DNA of 64,000 nucleotides, from NCBI RefSeq assembly GCF_020511115.1, contig NZ_JAJAVH010000014.1:1-64000 (forward strand), read 5' to 3'. Below, in pieces: positions 1 through 9,393 of the stretch (its first letter is position 1; every line of letters begins with the position of its first letter). The notes beneath the pieces are model-generated. The model was not told the DNA's origin and did not search any database. It worked only from the letters and a program-made list of their open reading frames with translations. This DNA is from Luteimonas panaciterrae (GTDB lineage: Bacteria; Pseudomonadota; Gammaproteobacteria; Xanthomonadales; Xanthomonadaceae). The position numbers and the translations under genes are program-made.

Positions 1-1221
1 GGCCAGGATCCGTTCTACCGATACGACGGCAGCACACCGCTGGAAGACATTGCACCTGGCACGGTGTTGAAGACCCGCACCATCCCTTACCACGTCATCG
101 GGTTTCCGCTGCCGATCAAGAACACACAGCTGTTGTATCGCTCGACGGGACAGCTCGGACAGGCGACGGTGAATGTCACGTCCGTGGTCCAACCGGTTCT
201 GTACTTCGGCCCGAAGAAGCTGGTCTCGTATCAGTCGTTCTACGATTCGCTCAATCCCGATGATGAGCCGTCGTATGCGATCTCGGGCGGGGTGACGCTC
301 GGCGGGTTGATCCCGAATGTCGAATCGCTGCTGATCGCTCCGCTTCTGAGCCAGGGTTACAGCATCACGATCCCGGACACCCAGGGCCAGCAGGCAAACT
401 TCGCGGCCGGGCCGGAGTACGGCATGAATACCCTGGATTCCTTGCGGGCCACGTTCAACTCGCGGGAAGTCGGTCTGCCCAGCTATACCAAAGCCGCGCT
501 GATCGGCTATTCCGGCGGCGCGATCGCAACCGAATGGGCGGCCGAGCTTGCACCCGGTTATGCGCCCGACATGGACAAGCGCATCATCGGAGCGTCGATG
601 GGCGGCGTGCTGGTGCAGCCGTTGCACAACCTGCACTACGTCGAAGGCAGCCTGGGATGGGCCGGGATCATGCCCGCAGCACTCATCGGCATCGCGCGCT
701 CGTTCGATATCGATCTGAAACCCTATCTCAATGACTACGGCTTGACGCTCAACGAACGGCTGCAGAAGGCCTCGATCATCAACGTCCTGTATCAGTATCC
801 CGGACTGACGTGGAGCGCGATCGCCAAGCCGGAATACCAGATTCCGGAGAAGGTCCCGGTACTCGTGGAAGCCGCGAACGATCTGATCATGAGCACGGGC
901 GGCACACCGTCAGTGCCATTGCATATCGTGCAGGGCGCCGCTGGAGAACTCGAAGGAACGCTGGGCAATAAACCGGGCATCGGCCGCGGCGACGGCGTCA
1001 TGATCGCTGGCGACGTGCGGACGCTGGCCCGCGATTATTGTTCGCGCGGCGTCAAGGTCCAATACAGCGAGAATCCGTTGCTCAGCCATGTCGGGGCCAC
1101 CTTGCAATGGATTCCCGAGATGCTGCTCTGGGTGAACGGCCGGTTCGCGGGTTTCGCGGCGCCGCAAAATTGCTCGCAGATTCCGGTCGGGAATCCGGTG
1201 GAGCCGACGCCGCTCCCCTGA
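1..1221 (+). CDS. Secretory lipase family protein (5' end outside window)
   Basis: The frame is open from base 1, so the start and any signal peptide lie to the left of the window; about 406 residues remain. The fold is alpha/beta hydrolase. Visible marks are a family-typical opening around 'PGTVLKTRTIPY', the nucleophile elbow G-Y-S-G-G (serine codon 511-513), and a late 'LSHVGATLQW' segment whose histidine (codon 1087-1089) could be the catalytic base. This layout is that of the LIP secretory lipases, which hydrolyse ester lipids outside the cytoplasm. The protein ends in a proline-rich tail. It stands alone, and a perfect hairpin follows the stop. The family call is from recognition of the pattern; substrate is unknown. 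Confidence 0.8.
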   Translation, partial: GQDPFYRYDGSTPLEDIAPGTVLKTRTIPYHVIGFPLPIKNTQLLYRSTGQLGQATVNVTSVVQPVLYFGPKKLVSYQSFYDSLNPDDEPSYAISGGVTLGGLIPNVESLLIAPLLSQGYSITIPDTQGQQANFAAGPEYGMNTLDSLRATFNSREVGLPSYTKAALIGYSGGAIATEWAAELAPGYAPDMDKRIIGASMGGVLVQPLHNLHYVEGSLGWAGIMPAALIGIARSFDIDLKPYLNDYGLTLNERLQKASIINVLYQYPGLTWSAIAKPEYQIPEKVPVLVEAANDLIMSTGGTPSVPLHIVQGAAGELEGTLGNKPGIGRGDGVMIAGDVRTLARDYCSRGVKVQYSENPLLSHVGATLQWIPEMLLWVNGRFAGFAAPQNCSQIPVGNPVEPTPLP

Positions 1222-1253
1222 ACATTCAGTCCACTGAAAATTTGACGTAACTT

Positions 1254-1284
1254 GCAAGCGCTGCGCACTCAACGCAGCGCTTGC
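1254..1284. terminator. Inverted repeat between convergent genes
   Basis: A perfect 12-bp stem (1254-1265 with 1273-1284) encloses a 7-nt loop, 33 bases after the lipase stop and 46 bases from the end of the oncoming hydrolase gene. The following bases are only moderately T-rich, so it is a probable bidirectional terminator. Confidence 0.65.
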
Positions 1285-1330
1285 CTATTTGGGCGCCGAG
1301 CCGAAACGGGAACGGCATCCAAACATCTGC

Positions 1331-2275
1331 CTACACCAAACCCTTCGCCCATTCTTTGAGAATAGAAACGTACAACTCCGGTTCCGCCTCATGCAGGGCA
1401 TGTGTCTTGTCCGGCAGAGATTGGTAGTCGAAGCGCTGTCCCGCCTTTTCGACCAAAGTACGTGCGTAGTTGATTTGAAGATCCGATGCCACCCCGTGCA
1501 GCTCGCCCGTAACAGGGTCAGCCCCGCGGTAATGGTGAGTGAAAAGCATGGGCACCTTGGCCGATTGCAGTATCTCCTTTTGGCTGCAGCCGGCCGTCGC
1601 GGTTCCGGAAAGAAAGGCACGCCCCCACTCCGGATCATATTCCTTGAGGTTCTGCGGCGGGCCATCCGATTTTGCAATCCATGCCAGCACCCACGGGGGA
1701 ATTTTCGAGGGCGCTGCGGCGATCATGCCTTCCCAGTCACCAACGGACCATTGATCGCCCAAATAGGTACTGAAAAGCCAGAACAAATTGCTGACCGCCG
1801 ATTGATGCAAGCCATTGCCACAAGCGGGAGTGAGTTCGGAACTGAAGATCGGCGCATCCTCCAGGTACACCGCGCGCACCAAACCTGGCGGCGCGTAAGC
1901 AGCGAGCCATGCGGCAACGACGCCGCCCGACGAATTCCCGGCAACGATGGCCGGACGCCCGATGACCAGCTGGATGAAGCGAACCACATCGTTGGCGATG
2001 TTATCGACGGTATAACGGCCTGGCGTTCGTGTCGTTTTTCCCTGGCCGCGCAAATCGACCGCATAAACACGGTAATCGGCCGCCAGCTGCTGCATTGCGG
2101 CCTCGTAGGCCCACCAGGATTCAGCCTGCGCAGGAAGCAGCAGGAGTGCCGGGGCCGATTCCTCGCCGGCCACGGCGTAGTTCATCACGACCTCGCCGAG
2201 ATCGATCGTTGCCTCCTGAAAGGCATGTGGAATGTAAGTTTCTTTTGGAAAATCTGGACCAAATCGCAAACCCAT
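1331..2275 (-). CDS. Alpha/beta-fold hydrolase
   Basis: A 314-residue soluble alpha/beta hydrolase. The nucleophile elbow is G-N-S-S-G (serine about residue 115). A 'DLRGQGKT' strand-turn follows the usual position, and 'DKTHALHEAEPE' near the end supplies a candidate catalytic histidine. No signal peptide is visible. The ATG is preceded by GAGGAA at good spacing. The usual HG oxyanion motif is replaced by 'LLPAQAESWW', which is unusual for epoxide hydrolases or lactonases and leaves the substrate open. The gene is convergent with the lipase and separated by about 250 bases from the sugar-acid locus, so there is no operon link. Confidence 0.75.
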   Translation of the reverse strand: MGLRFGPDFPKETYIPHAFQEATIDLGEVVMNYAVAGEESAPALLLLPAQAESWWAYEAAMQQLAADYRVYAVDLRGQGKTTRTPGRYTVDNIANDVVRFIQLVIGRPAIVAGNSSGGVVAAWLAAYAPPGLVRAVYLEDAPIFSSELTPACGNGLHQSAVSNLFWLFSTYLGDQWSVGDWEGMIAAAPSKIPPWVLAWIAKSDGPPQNLKEYDPEWGRAFLSGTATAGCSQKEILQSAKVPMLFTHHYRGADPVTGELHGVASDLQINYARTLVEKAGQRFDYQSLPDKTHALHEAEPELYVSILKEWAKGLV

Positions 2276-2531
2276 GGCAATTCCTCATCATTGAAATGAC
2301 ATCAATCAACAGGCATACAGCCGCACCTACTGCAATCAAAAAAATCCGACGCACGCCTCACATAATCCAGCATACGAGTGGATACTTTTCGTTGCAATTA
2401 GGTTTAATTAGGGCATTTATCGCCGCGTTCCATTCGCGGCGAAATCCTGTCTGATGACGAGAATGAAATGCGATCAGGATATTGGAGGAAACCCCACGAT
2501 CCGTAAGGATTTCTCTTGAAGTAATTGCGGA

Positions 2532-3449
2532 TCAAGCCACCGACATCGCAGCCGCATGCAATGCTGAAAATCCCTTCGTCGTGGCGTCGGCGGCATCGAC
2601 GGTTGCCGAATTCAGATTCAAGCGCGCCAGCGCTTCCGCGTACATCGCGCAGACCGGGCCTGCGCCAATCAATGTGATCGTTTGATCGGCTGTGAGTGGA
2701 TACGTGGCCTGGACATCGGCGATTTCCGCACCGATGAGCAACCCGCGCAGGTACGATGCCGCGTCGTCACGCGCGAGTTCCTTGCGAATCACGCGCGCGC
2801 GGGCACCAAACAGCAAAGTGCCCAGCCCCAGCGCGCCGCGCGCGCCTGCCTGCACGCCTGCGTGAAATGCAGGGCCGGGGGTCGCCGGCGCGCCAACGAT
2901 CGACGCGAGCAAACCCGCGGCGGTGAGTCGATCGAAGATCTCGCCGGACATCGCCGTCATGAATTCCTCGACACGGCCATCCACGATCCGCACCCATTTG
3001 CTGTGCGTCCCGGGCAAGGCAACCATGCCGTCGCGCGGCAGACGACCCGCGCACAGCAGGCCGAACAGTTCGGTTTCCTCGCCACGCATGATGTCCGGCG
3101 CACCGTCGGCGGCACGACGGCAAGCCAATCCCGGCACGATGCGCATGATGCGTCCGGCGATGCGCGTGGAATGCAGCCGTGACGCGAGTCCATCGAGACC
3201 GATCGGACAATCGACGTAAGCGACTTCCTCCCAACCGATATTCGAACCGATCATGCCGCAGGCATACAGGCTTCCCACGTTGGGCCAGCGCTGACCGACC
3301 TGCTCGACCCTGGCTTCCATGGCCGGCCGATCGAGCGCGGCGATGGCGGATGCCTCGATCCAGGCGTCCTGCACGACACCGGCTTCGTTCAACAAATACG
3401 TGCGGAAATTGGAGCTGCCCCAGTTGATCGCGATGAAATCCTGCCCCAT
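2532..3449 (-). CDS. dgoK: 2-dehydro-3-deoxygalactonokinase DgoK
   Basis: A 305-residue kinase of the DgoK family, which phosphorylates 2-keto-3-deoxygalactonate at C6 with ATP in the cytoplasm. The sequence shows the N-terminal phosphate-binding segment 'INWGSSNFRTYLL', the family motif 'LPGTHSKWVRI' and a 'GAGPVC' turn near the C-terminus; length is normal. The ATG lies 9 bases after the SDR stop, with GAGGA just upstream, so it is translated as the last gene of the TonB receptor-SDR-DgoK operon. Its product is the substrate of the DgoA aldolase at 12464-13108. Together they define the lower De Ley-Doudoroff pathway. Confidence 0.9.
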   Translation of the reverse strand: MGQDFIAINWGSSNFRTYLLNEAGVVQDAWIEASAIAALDRPAMEARVEQVGQRWPNVGSLYACGMIGSNIGWEEVAYVDCPIGLDGLASRLHSTRIAGRIMRIVPGLACRRAADGAPDIMRGEETELFGLLCAGRLPRDGMVALPGTHSKWVRIVDGRVEEFMTAMSGEIFDRLTAAGLLASIVGAPATPGPAFHAGVQAGARGALGLGTLLFGARARVIRKELARDDAASYLRGLLIGAEIADVQATYPLTADQTITLIGAGPVCAMYAEALARLNLNSATVDAADATTKGFSALHAAAMSVA

Positions 3450-3458
3450 TCGCCGTCC

Positions 3459-4199
3459 TCAGCTCCGCGTCATGCCGGCGCCGCCGTCGACCGGAAAAAC
3501 CCCGCCGGTGATCCAGCGGCTTCCTTCGCCCGCCAGGAACAGCGCCAGTTCCGCCACATCCTCCGCGGTGCCGAGACGGCCGAGCGGATGCCGGCCGATG
3601 TTGCGCATACGCGCGGCTTGAGGATCATCGGCGCGCTGGAACGAAGCCTGCAGCATCGGCGTATCGATCGAAGCCGGCGCCACGGCATTGACGCGCACCT
3701 GCCACGGCGCGAATTCGAGCGCGGCGGTGCGCACCAGCGATTCGAGTGCCGCTTTGCTCGCCGCATAGGCGGCCAGATTCGGCGTGGCGAAACGCGCATT
3801 GATCGACGACACGACCACCACCGAACCGCCGCCGAGATCACGCATGCCGGGAACGCAATGACGCAGCAGGCGTACCGCGGACACGACATTGCTGTCGTAG
3901 ATGTCCAGATACAACGCATCTTCCGAATCGAGCACCGATCCCGGCGGACAGACTCCCGCGCAGTGCACCAGGATCGTCGCCGCGCCATGTGCCGCCGTGG
4001 CGGCCCGCACCGCCGTCGCCAGGGCTGCGTCGTCGCGCAAGTCGGCTTGCAGCGACAACGTGGCTTCCGGCGCCGGCCGCAGATCGATGCCGCCGACGCG
4101 CACACCCTGCTCGCGCAACCGGCGCGTCACTTCGGCGCCGATACCGCTCGCCGCGCCGGTGACGATCGCCGCACGACCGGCCAACGATACGCCGTTCAC
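3459..4199 (-). CDS. SDR-family sugar dehydrogenase
   Basis: A classical short-chain dehydrogenase of about 246 residues: cofactor loop 'GAASGIG' near the N-terminus, 'VVVVSS' strand with the catalytic serine, YAASK active-site motif, and a C-terminal 'GGVFPVDGG' typical of classical SDRs. It probably oxidises a sugar (for example an aldose to its lactone) with NAD(P)+. I chose the GTG at 4199 because AGGAAGG sits seven bases upstream; a GTG at 4205 in the same frame is possible but has no room for that ribosome site. The gene lies between the TonB receptor and dgoK, so an upstream step of galactose-type oxidation is likely but not shown. Confidence 0.83.
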   Translation of the reverse strand: MNGVSLAGRAAIVTGAASGIGAEVTRRLREQGVRVGGIDLRPAPEATLSLQADLRDDAALATAVRAATAAHGAATILVHCAGVCPPGSVLDSEDALYLDIYDSNVVSAVRLLRHCVPGMRDLGGGSVVVVSSINARFATPNLAAYAASKAALESLVRTAALEFAPWQVRVNAVAPASIDTPMLQASFQRADDPQAARMRNIGRHPLGRLGTAEDVAELALFLAGEGSRWITGGVFPVDGGAGMTRS

Positions 4200-4230
4200 C
4201 TCCACGCCTTCCTGTTCTGCATATCTGCCC

Positions 4231-7002
4231 TCAGAAACGCCAGGTCATCGTCGCCATGTAGTTCCGGCCATATACGACGTTGGTGCGTAGCCCTTCGTCG
4301 CTGCCGTCGTAGGTGCGCTGCTGGCTGTCGAGCAGATTGCTCGCCTCCACCTGCAACGAAAGCCGGTCGCTGAAATCGTAGCCGATCGAGGCCGCCAGGT
4401 CCGAATAAGTGTCGTTGTAGATGCCGGTGGCCGCGGCCGACAAGCCCACCAGATACTTGTCGCGCCAGTTGTACGCGACACGGGCGTTGAAGGGACCGGT
4501 TTCGTAGTAGAGGATCAGGTTGGCGTTGTTCTTCGACAGGCCCGGGAACGTCAGCGACCGCCCGGTGACATCCTTGATCGGCGTCTTGGAGTCGATGTAG
4601 GTATACGTGGCGACGACGCCGAAATTGCTCAGCGCGCCCGGCAGGAAGGTGAACGGCACCTGCGCGAGCAATTCCGCGCCCTGGATGGTGGCCTGATCGC
4701 CGTTGACCTTGCGATTGATCAGATAGTTGACGCCACCGTAGGTCTCGGCGTTCTGGCGCTGCACGATGAAGGTCGACACGTCCTTGTAGAACAGGCCCGC
4801 CGAGAGCAACGCGCCCTCGTCGTAGTAGTACTCCAGCGACAGGTCGTACTGATCGGCCTTGAACGGATCGAGCGCCGGCGCACCGCCGACACCGGTACCG
4901 GGCGTGATCTGTACCCCACCCTCGAACACGGCGTTGTTGTACAGCATCACGCCGTTGTTGAGATCTTCCGTGTTGGGGAACGCCACCACGCGCGCCGCGC
5001 CGCCGCGCAGGACCAGCTTGTCCGTGATGTCGAGCTTGGCGGTCGCCGAAGGCAGCCACTCGCGATCGGTGCGGGTGTAGTCGATGGACTGCGGCACGTT
5101 GTTGACGCCGAGCAGATAGCCGCGCGAATCCAGTTCGCGTTGCACGTAGCGCACGCCGACGTTGCCCGTCAGCGGCATGCCGCCGACCTGGGTGTCCCAG
5201 TCGAGCTTGGTGTAGCCCTCGAAGAAATCCTCGTTGATGTCGAAGGTGCTGGCATAGGCCTGCGGATTGTTGATGCCGTCCAGGCACTGCGGGTCGCGAC
5301 TGATCTGAGGCAGTGCGCCGAACGCCGCGCAACCACTGAACGCCTCGCGGTAGCTGGCCAGGAAGCTGCGTGGCAACCCGTCGAACTCGCCGCGCATGAA
5401 GTTGTTGTTGCTGTACGTGCGCAGGAAATCACCGAGCGCCGTTGCCGGAATGCCACCGGCGGGGCGAATGTCGGCGCGAGAGGGATTCTGCTCGCTCTCC
5501 AGCTTGTTGTAGCGGACGCCGAAATCCAGCGCGCGCACTGCGCCCGAATCGAAGCTCCAGGTCCAGTCGGTGCGCAATCCGCGGTTGTCGGTCTGGGCGC
5601 GGTAGTCGTTGTCGAACAGGATCGACAGGCGCATCTGCGACGGATCGGTCAGATCGACGCCGCTGATGTTGAAGCTGCCGAAATCGCCATCCCGCAGATC
5701 GAAGTCGACCACCGAGGTGATGCCGGCCATCGGTTGCAGACGCATGTAGCGCTGGTGGTATCGGGCGCTGGAACGGCCGTAGGATGCCTCGACCGAGCCG
5801 TCCAGATGCTCGCTCGCATTGAAGGTGGCCTTCAGCGCCGTCGACCAGATGTCGCTGTCGATGTCGGCGATCTCGGTGTTGGCCTGCACCGGGCCGGTCG
5901 AACGGCCGGCGACCAGGATGTCGTTGTCCGAATAGACCGCATTGCTGATGTTGGCGCTGGGATTGAACGCCAGCCAGTAGCGATCGCGATTGGCGTTCTG
6001 CTTCGAATAGAAGGTGTCGGCGGTGATCTCGACGCCGTCGACGGGACGCCATTGCAGGATGATGCTGGCGCCGACCTTCTTGCGATCGTCGTCGATGGCC
6101 TGCGCGCGCATGTCGGTGCTGCCGAAGCGCGTGCGCGTCGGGTCGTTGTTGCTGTCCTTAAAGGCCGCGTAGCCGGAGAAGGTGTCGAGCCCTTGCTGCA
6201 CCACCTCGCGTTGGCTGTAGGTGGCGGCGAGCATGGCGCCGAAGCGCTGATCCTCGGAACGCAGGGACAACAGCGCGAAGCCCTGCCCGCCGCTCTTGCG
6301 CGCCAGCTCGTCATAGCTGCCGGAGAAGCTCGCGACGTTCTGCGTGCCGTCGCCGTACAGCGGCAGGCGCGTTTCGATGTCGATGATGCCGCCCAATCCA
6401 CCCGCGATCTGATCAGCGCCGGCGAGTTTGGTGACCGACAGACGTGAAATCAGTTCGGAAGGCACCAGGGTCAGCAAGCCGTAAGTCGATGTGTTGAGCT
6501 GATCGAGGCCGTTGCCGCCGCGCCCAGTGGCGTCGTAGATCGGACGGCCGTTGTAGAGATAAACGTTCTCGCGCAAGCCGCGCACCAGCACGTCGCTGCC
6601 CTGCCCCATGCCGCGTTCGAGCTGCACGCCGGCGACGCGCCCCAGCGATTCGGCGACGTTGGTGTCCGGGAGCTTGCCGATGTCGTTGGCGACGATCGCG
6701 TCGACGATCTGCGGCGAATCGCGCTTGATGTCGCGCGAGGCTTCCAGGCTGCCGGCGATGCCGCGCACGGTCATCCGCTCCATGGTCTGGACGCCGTCCT
6801 GACCCTGCTGTGTCGCGGCGCCTTGCGGTGGCCCGGCCTGGCTCTGGTCCTGCGCGGTGCTGCCGGTTTGCGGTTGCGGTGTCGGCGCCCGTTCCGGAGT
6901 GCTCGGTGTGTCCGGAGCAGCGGATTGAGCAGTTGCCGGCAGCGAGGCGAACAACACCTGCGCAAGCAGCGACGACAGGATCGTACGGCGGGTATTGCGC
7001 AT
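4231..7002 (-). CDS. TonB-dependent receptor (Xanthomonas/Caulobacter type)
   Basis: A 923-residue outer-membrane transporter. After a signal peptide (about residues 1-27) comes a Pro/Gln-rich linker, then 'MERMTVRGIAGSLEASRD' (TonB box and plug start), a full plug with 'LGRVAGVQLERGMGQG' and 'VLVRGLREN', and a long beta-barrel ending in 'MATMTWRF' with the expected terminal aromatic residue. The ATG at 7002 has GGAGG at good spacing; an in-frame extension to 7170 lacks a signal peptide and is not used. Receptors of this group import oligosaccharides across the outer membrane with TonB energy. It heads the leftward operon, divergent from the DapA-like gene, with a shared operator between them. 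Confidence 0.92.
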   Translation of the reverse strand: MRNTRRTILSSLLAQVLFASLPATAQSAAPDTPSTPERAPTPQPQTGSTAQDQSQAGPPQGAATQQGQDGVQTMERMTVRGIAGSLEASRDIKRDSPQIVDAIVANDIGKLPDTNVAESLGRVAGVQLERGMGQGSDVLVRGLRENVYLYNGRPIYDATGRGGNGLDQLNTSTYGLLTLVPSELISRLSVTKLAGADQIAGGLGGIIDIETRLPLYGDGTQNVASFSGSYDELARKSGGQGFALLSLRSEDQRFGAMLAATYSQREVVQQGLDTFSGYAAFKDSNNDPTRTRFGSTDMRAQAIDDDRKKVGASIILQWRPVDGVEITADTFYSKQNANRDRYWLAFNPSANISNAVYSDNDILVAGRSTGPVQANTEIADIDSDIWSTALKATFNASEHLDGSVEASYGRSSARYHQRYMRLQPMAGITSVVDFDLRDGDFGSFNISGVDLTDPSQMRLSILFDNDYRAQTDNRGLRTDWTWSFDSGAVRALDFGVRYNKLESEQNPSRADIRPAGGIPATALGDFLRTYSNNNFMRGEFDGLPRSFLASYREAFSGCAAFGALPQISRDPQCLDGINNPQAYASTFDINEDFFEGYTKLDWDTQVGGMPLTGNVGVRYVQRELDSRGYLLGVNNVPQSIDYTRTDREWLPSATAKLDITDKLVLRGGAARVVAFPNTEDLNNGVMLYNNAVFEGGVQITPGTGVGGAPALDPFKADQYDLSLEYYYDEGALLSAGLFYKDVSTFIVQRQNAETYGGVNYLINRKVNGDQATIQGAELLAQVPFTFLPGALSNFGVVATYTYIDSKTPIKDVTGRSLTFPGLSKNNANLILYYETGPFNARVAYNWRDKYLVGLSAAATGIYNDTYSDLAASIGYDFSDRLSLQVEASNLLDSQQRTYDGSDEGLRTNVVYGRNYMATMTWRF

Positions 7003-7173
7003 TACGGTGTCCTCCCTCAATGGGGAGCGAACCGGGCATCGCCACCCTGCATGCCGCACGTTACCGCGGGCATCCGGCTGGCCGATCAGAGCGCTCCCTC
7101 CCGGTCGCTCCTTACCTCTACGGATTTGTCGTTCGGAACCGCCCGTCCGCTCAGGCGGCTCCGTTGCCATTTG

Positions 7174-7188
7174 TCGCTATTATAGCAA
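7174..7188. promoter_or_regulatory. Operator copy 1 (TYGCTA-N3-TAGCAA palindrome)
   Basis: TCGCTA-TTA-TAGCAA, a 6+3+6 palindrome with one mismatch, between the divergent TonB-receptor and DapA-like genes. The same half sites recur at 10681-10695 and 14243-14257. The 15-bp 6-3-6 geometry fits IclR-family operators, and the only regulator gene in the locus is IclR-type. Confidence 0.6.
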
Positions 7189-7291
7189 TAATAATCCGCA
7201 GGGCAAGACCCAGGCAACACGGCCCCCGGAGCTTCGCCGTTCCGGAGGCCGGTTTCATCGATTTCCATCTGCAAGTTCAAGGACACGGCGC

Positions 7292-8224
7292 ATGAAGAAG
7301 CCGGCTGGCGTATTTCCCATACTCCCGACGATTTTCACTTCTTCGGGCGCGCTCGATCTGGACGGCACTCGCAATGTGCTCGAATACATCCTGGCCGCCG
7401 GCGCAACGGGCGTCGTCTTCCCCGGCCTGGCCAGCGAATACGACATGCTGTCGGTGGACGAGCGACTGGAAGTGACGGCGGCGCTCGGCGGCTGGATCAA
7501 CGGACGCGTCCCGCTGATCGTCGGTGCCAGCCATCCCGATGCCGAGGTGGCGGCGCGTCTGGCGCGCGCCGGCGCGAATGTCGGGGCCGTCGCCGCCATG
7601 GTGCTCACGCCACACGCGCACGCGGGTGATCCCGAAGCGATGGCGCACTACTTCCACAACATCCATGCCACATCCGGTATCGCGATCATGCTGCAGAACG
7701 CGCCCGCGCCGATGGGGATCGGGCTGGGCGTGGCGCAGATCGCGGCGCTGGTGCGAGCGGTCGAGGGAATCCGCTACGTCAAGGAAGAAACCGCGCCTTC
7801 GGGCCATCGCATCACCGCGCTCGCATCCGAGGCCGGCGATGCGCTCGATGCGGTGTTCGGCGGCGCCGGCGCGCGCCACGTGATCGACGAGCTGCAGCGC
7901 GGCGCCATCGGCACCATGCCCGCTTGCGAGATCACCGAGGTCCACGTGGAGATGCTGGCGCGCTTCCAGCGCGGCGACGTCGGCGGCGCGCGCGACCTGT
8001 TCGAACGCACCCTGCCCCTGCTCAACATGCAGGCGGTGTTCCGCTGGCGGCTGACCAAGGCGGTGCTGCTGCGGCGCGGCCTGATCGACAGCGATCACGT
8101 CCGCGCGCCCGGACCGGCGCTGGACAGGTACGATCAGCACGAACTCGATGCCATGCTCGCACGCATCGCCGATCTGGTCCCCATCGACGGCGTGTCCGAG
8201 CACCGCGCCCGCATGCCCGCATGA
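7292..8224 (+). CDS. DapA-family 2-keto-3-deoxy sugar-acid lyase or dehydratase
   Basis: A 310-residue member of the dihydrodipicolinate synthase/N-acetylneuraminate lyase superfamily (TIM barrel). The Schiff-base lysine is about residue 164 in 'IRYVKEET'; 'GLASEYDMLS' fits the substrate-carboxylate loop. The strand that normally carries the catalytic tyrosine reads 'IMLQNAPAP', with Gln in that place; this resembles the QDAP pattern I associate with 2-keto-3-deoxy-L-arabonate dehydratases, so lysine synthesis is unlikely. The true ATG at 7292 has AAGGA upstream; the open frame further left has no ribosome site. Its stop overlaps the next start by four bases (ATGA), so the two are translationally coupled. 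Confidence 0.8.
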   Translation: MKKPAGVFPILPTIFTSSGALDLDGTRNVLEYILAAGATGVVFPGLASEYDMLSVDERLEVTAALGGWINGRVPLIVGASHPDAEVAARLARAGANVGAVAAMVLTPHAHAGDPEAMAHYFHNIHATSGIAIMLQNAPAPMGIGLGVAQIAALVRAVEGIRYVKEETAPSGHRITALASEAGDALDAVFGGAGARHVIDELQRGAIGTMPACEITEVHVEMLARFQRGDVGGARDLFERTLPLLNMQAVFRWRLTKAVLLRRGLIDSDHVRAPGPALDRYDQHELDAMLARIADLVPIDGVSEHRARMPA

Positions 8225-9393
8225 ATCCTCTCGTCACCAAGGTCGAAACCTTCATCGTCACCGTGCCGCGCGACACGCCCTACCTGGGTCCGCTCGGCCC
8301 AGGCGAGCGCGTCAACGCGCGCGGCTACGTGGTACGCAAGGGCAATGGCACGATCTATCCGTCGCTCGATCGCTCGGTGGCGGTGCGCGTGACCTGCGCC
8401 GACGGCAGCGAGGGCTGGGGCGAAACCTATGGCATCTGCGCGCCGCGGGCGACCTGCGAGATCATCAACGACCTGCTCGCGCCCGAGCTGATCGGCCGCA
8501 ATCCGGAAGACGTGGAGCGGATCTGGGACGATCTGTACGGCCTGATGCGCGTGCGCGGCTGCAACTCGGGATTCCATGTCGATGCGATAACCGCGCTGGA
8601 CATCGCGCTGTGGGACCTGCGCGCCCGCGCGCATGGCCTGCCGCTCTGGCAGATGCTCGGTTCGCGGCAACGCGAGCGCGTGCCGGGTTACCTGTCGGGA
8701 TTGCCCGCTTCGACACTGGAAGGGCGCGTCGAGATGGCACGCCGCTTCCGCGAACAGGGCCATGACGCGTTCAAGATCCACGCCGTGATCAGCAGCGAAG
8801 GCATCGTCGAGGAAGTCGCCGCCTTGCGCGAGGCACTCGGTGACGACGCGTTGCTGATGGCCGACCTGCACTGGAAATTCTCGGCGGACGAAGCACTTGC
8901 GCTGATCGAACAATTGGCGCCGTATCGCCTGCATTTCGTCGAGGCGCCGGTGAAGCCGGAGGACGTCGCCGGTCTGGCCTGGCTCTCGGCGCATTCGCCG
9001 ACGCCGATCGCCGCCGGCGAGGAGTGGTACACCGAATACGAAGTGCGCTTGCGGTTGTCGCAGCAGTCGGTGCGCTTCATCCAGCCGGAGATGGGACACA
9101 CCGGCATCACCCAGTTCCTCCGCATCAACGCACTGGCCGAAGCCGACGGCGTGCAGACGGCACCGCACGCGACCATCGGCACGGGACTGTTCCTCGCCGC
9201 GAGCCTGCACGCTTCGGTCACCGTGCCCGGCCTGTGGCGGCACGAATGGCAACACTCGGTGTTCGCGCGCGCGTTGGAACTGCTCGACACCGATATGGCC
9301 TACGCCGATCGCAGCTATCGCCTGCCCGGCGGACCGGGCCTTGGCGTTCGTCCCGGCCAGCGCTTCTGGGATTACGCCGAACCGTTGTCCTGA
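8221..9393 (+). CDS. Enolase-superfamily sugar-acid dehydratase (mandelate racemase/MLE type)
   Basis: A 390-residue protein of the mandelate racemase/muconate lactonizing enzyme group. The three metal ligands are visible: D215 in 'MADLHW', E241 in 'HFVEAP' and E267 in 'AAGEEW'. Candidate general base residues are K185 (with H187 two residues on) and H316 in 'APHATIG'. Such enzymes abstract the proton alpha to a carboxylate and, in sugar-acid pathways, dehydrate aldonates or uronate-derived acids to 2-keto-3-deoxy acids. It is coupled to the DapA-like gene by ATGA overlap, implying consecutive steps. Its last 22 bases overlap the convergent transporter gene. Substrate cannot be read from sequence; galactonate is a guess from the neighbours. 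Confidence 0.82.
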   Translation: MNPLVTKVETFIVTVPRDTPYLGPLGPGERVNARGYVVRKGNGTIYPSLDRSVAVRVTCADGSEGWGETYGICAPRATCEIINDLLAPELIGRNPEDVERIWDDLYGLMRVRGCNSGFHVDAITALDIALWDLRARAHGLPLWQMLGSRQRERVPGYLSGLPASTLEGRVEMARRFREQGHDAFKIHAVISSEGIVEEVAALREALGDDALLMADLHWKFSADEALALIEQLAPYRLHFVEAPVKPEDVAGLAWLSAHSPTPIAAGEEWYTEYEVRLRLSQQSVRFIQPEMGHTGITQFLRINALAEADGVQTAPHATIGTGLFLAASLHASVTVPGLWRHEWQHSVFARALELLDTDMAYADRSYRLPGGPGLGVRPGQRFWDYAEPLS

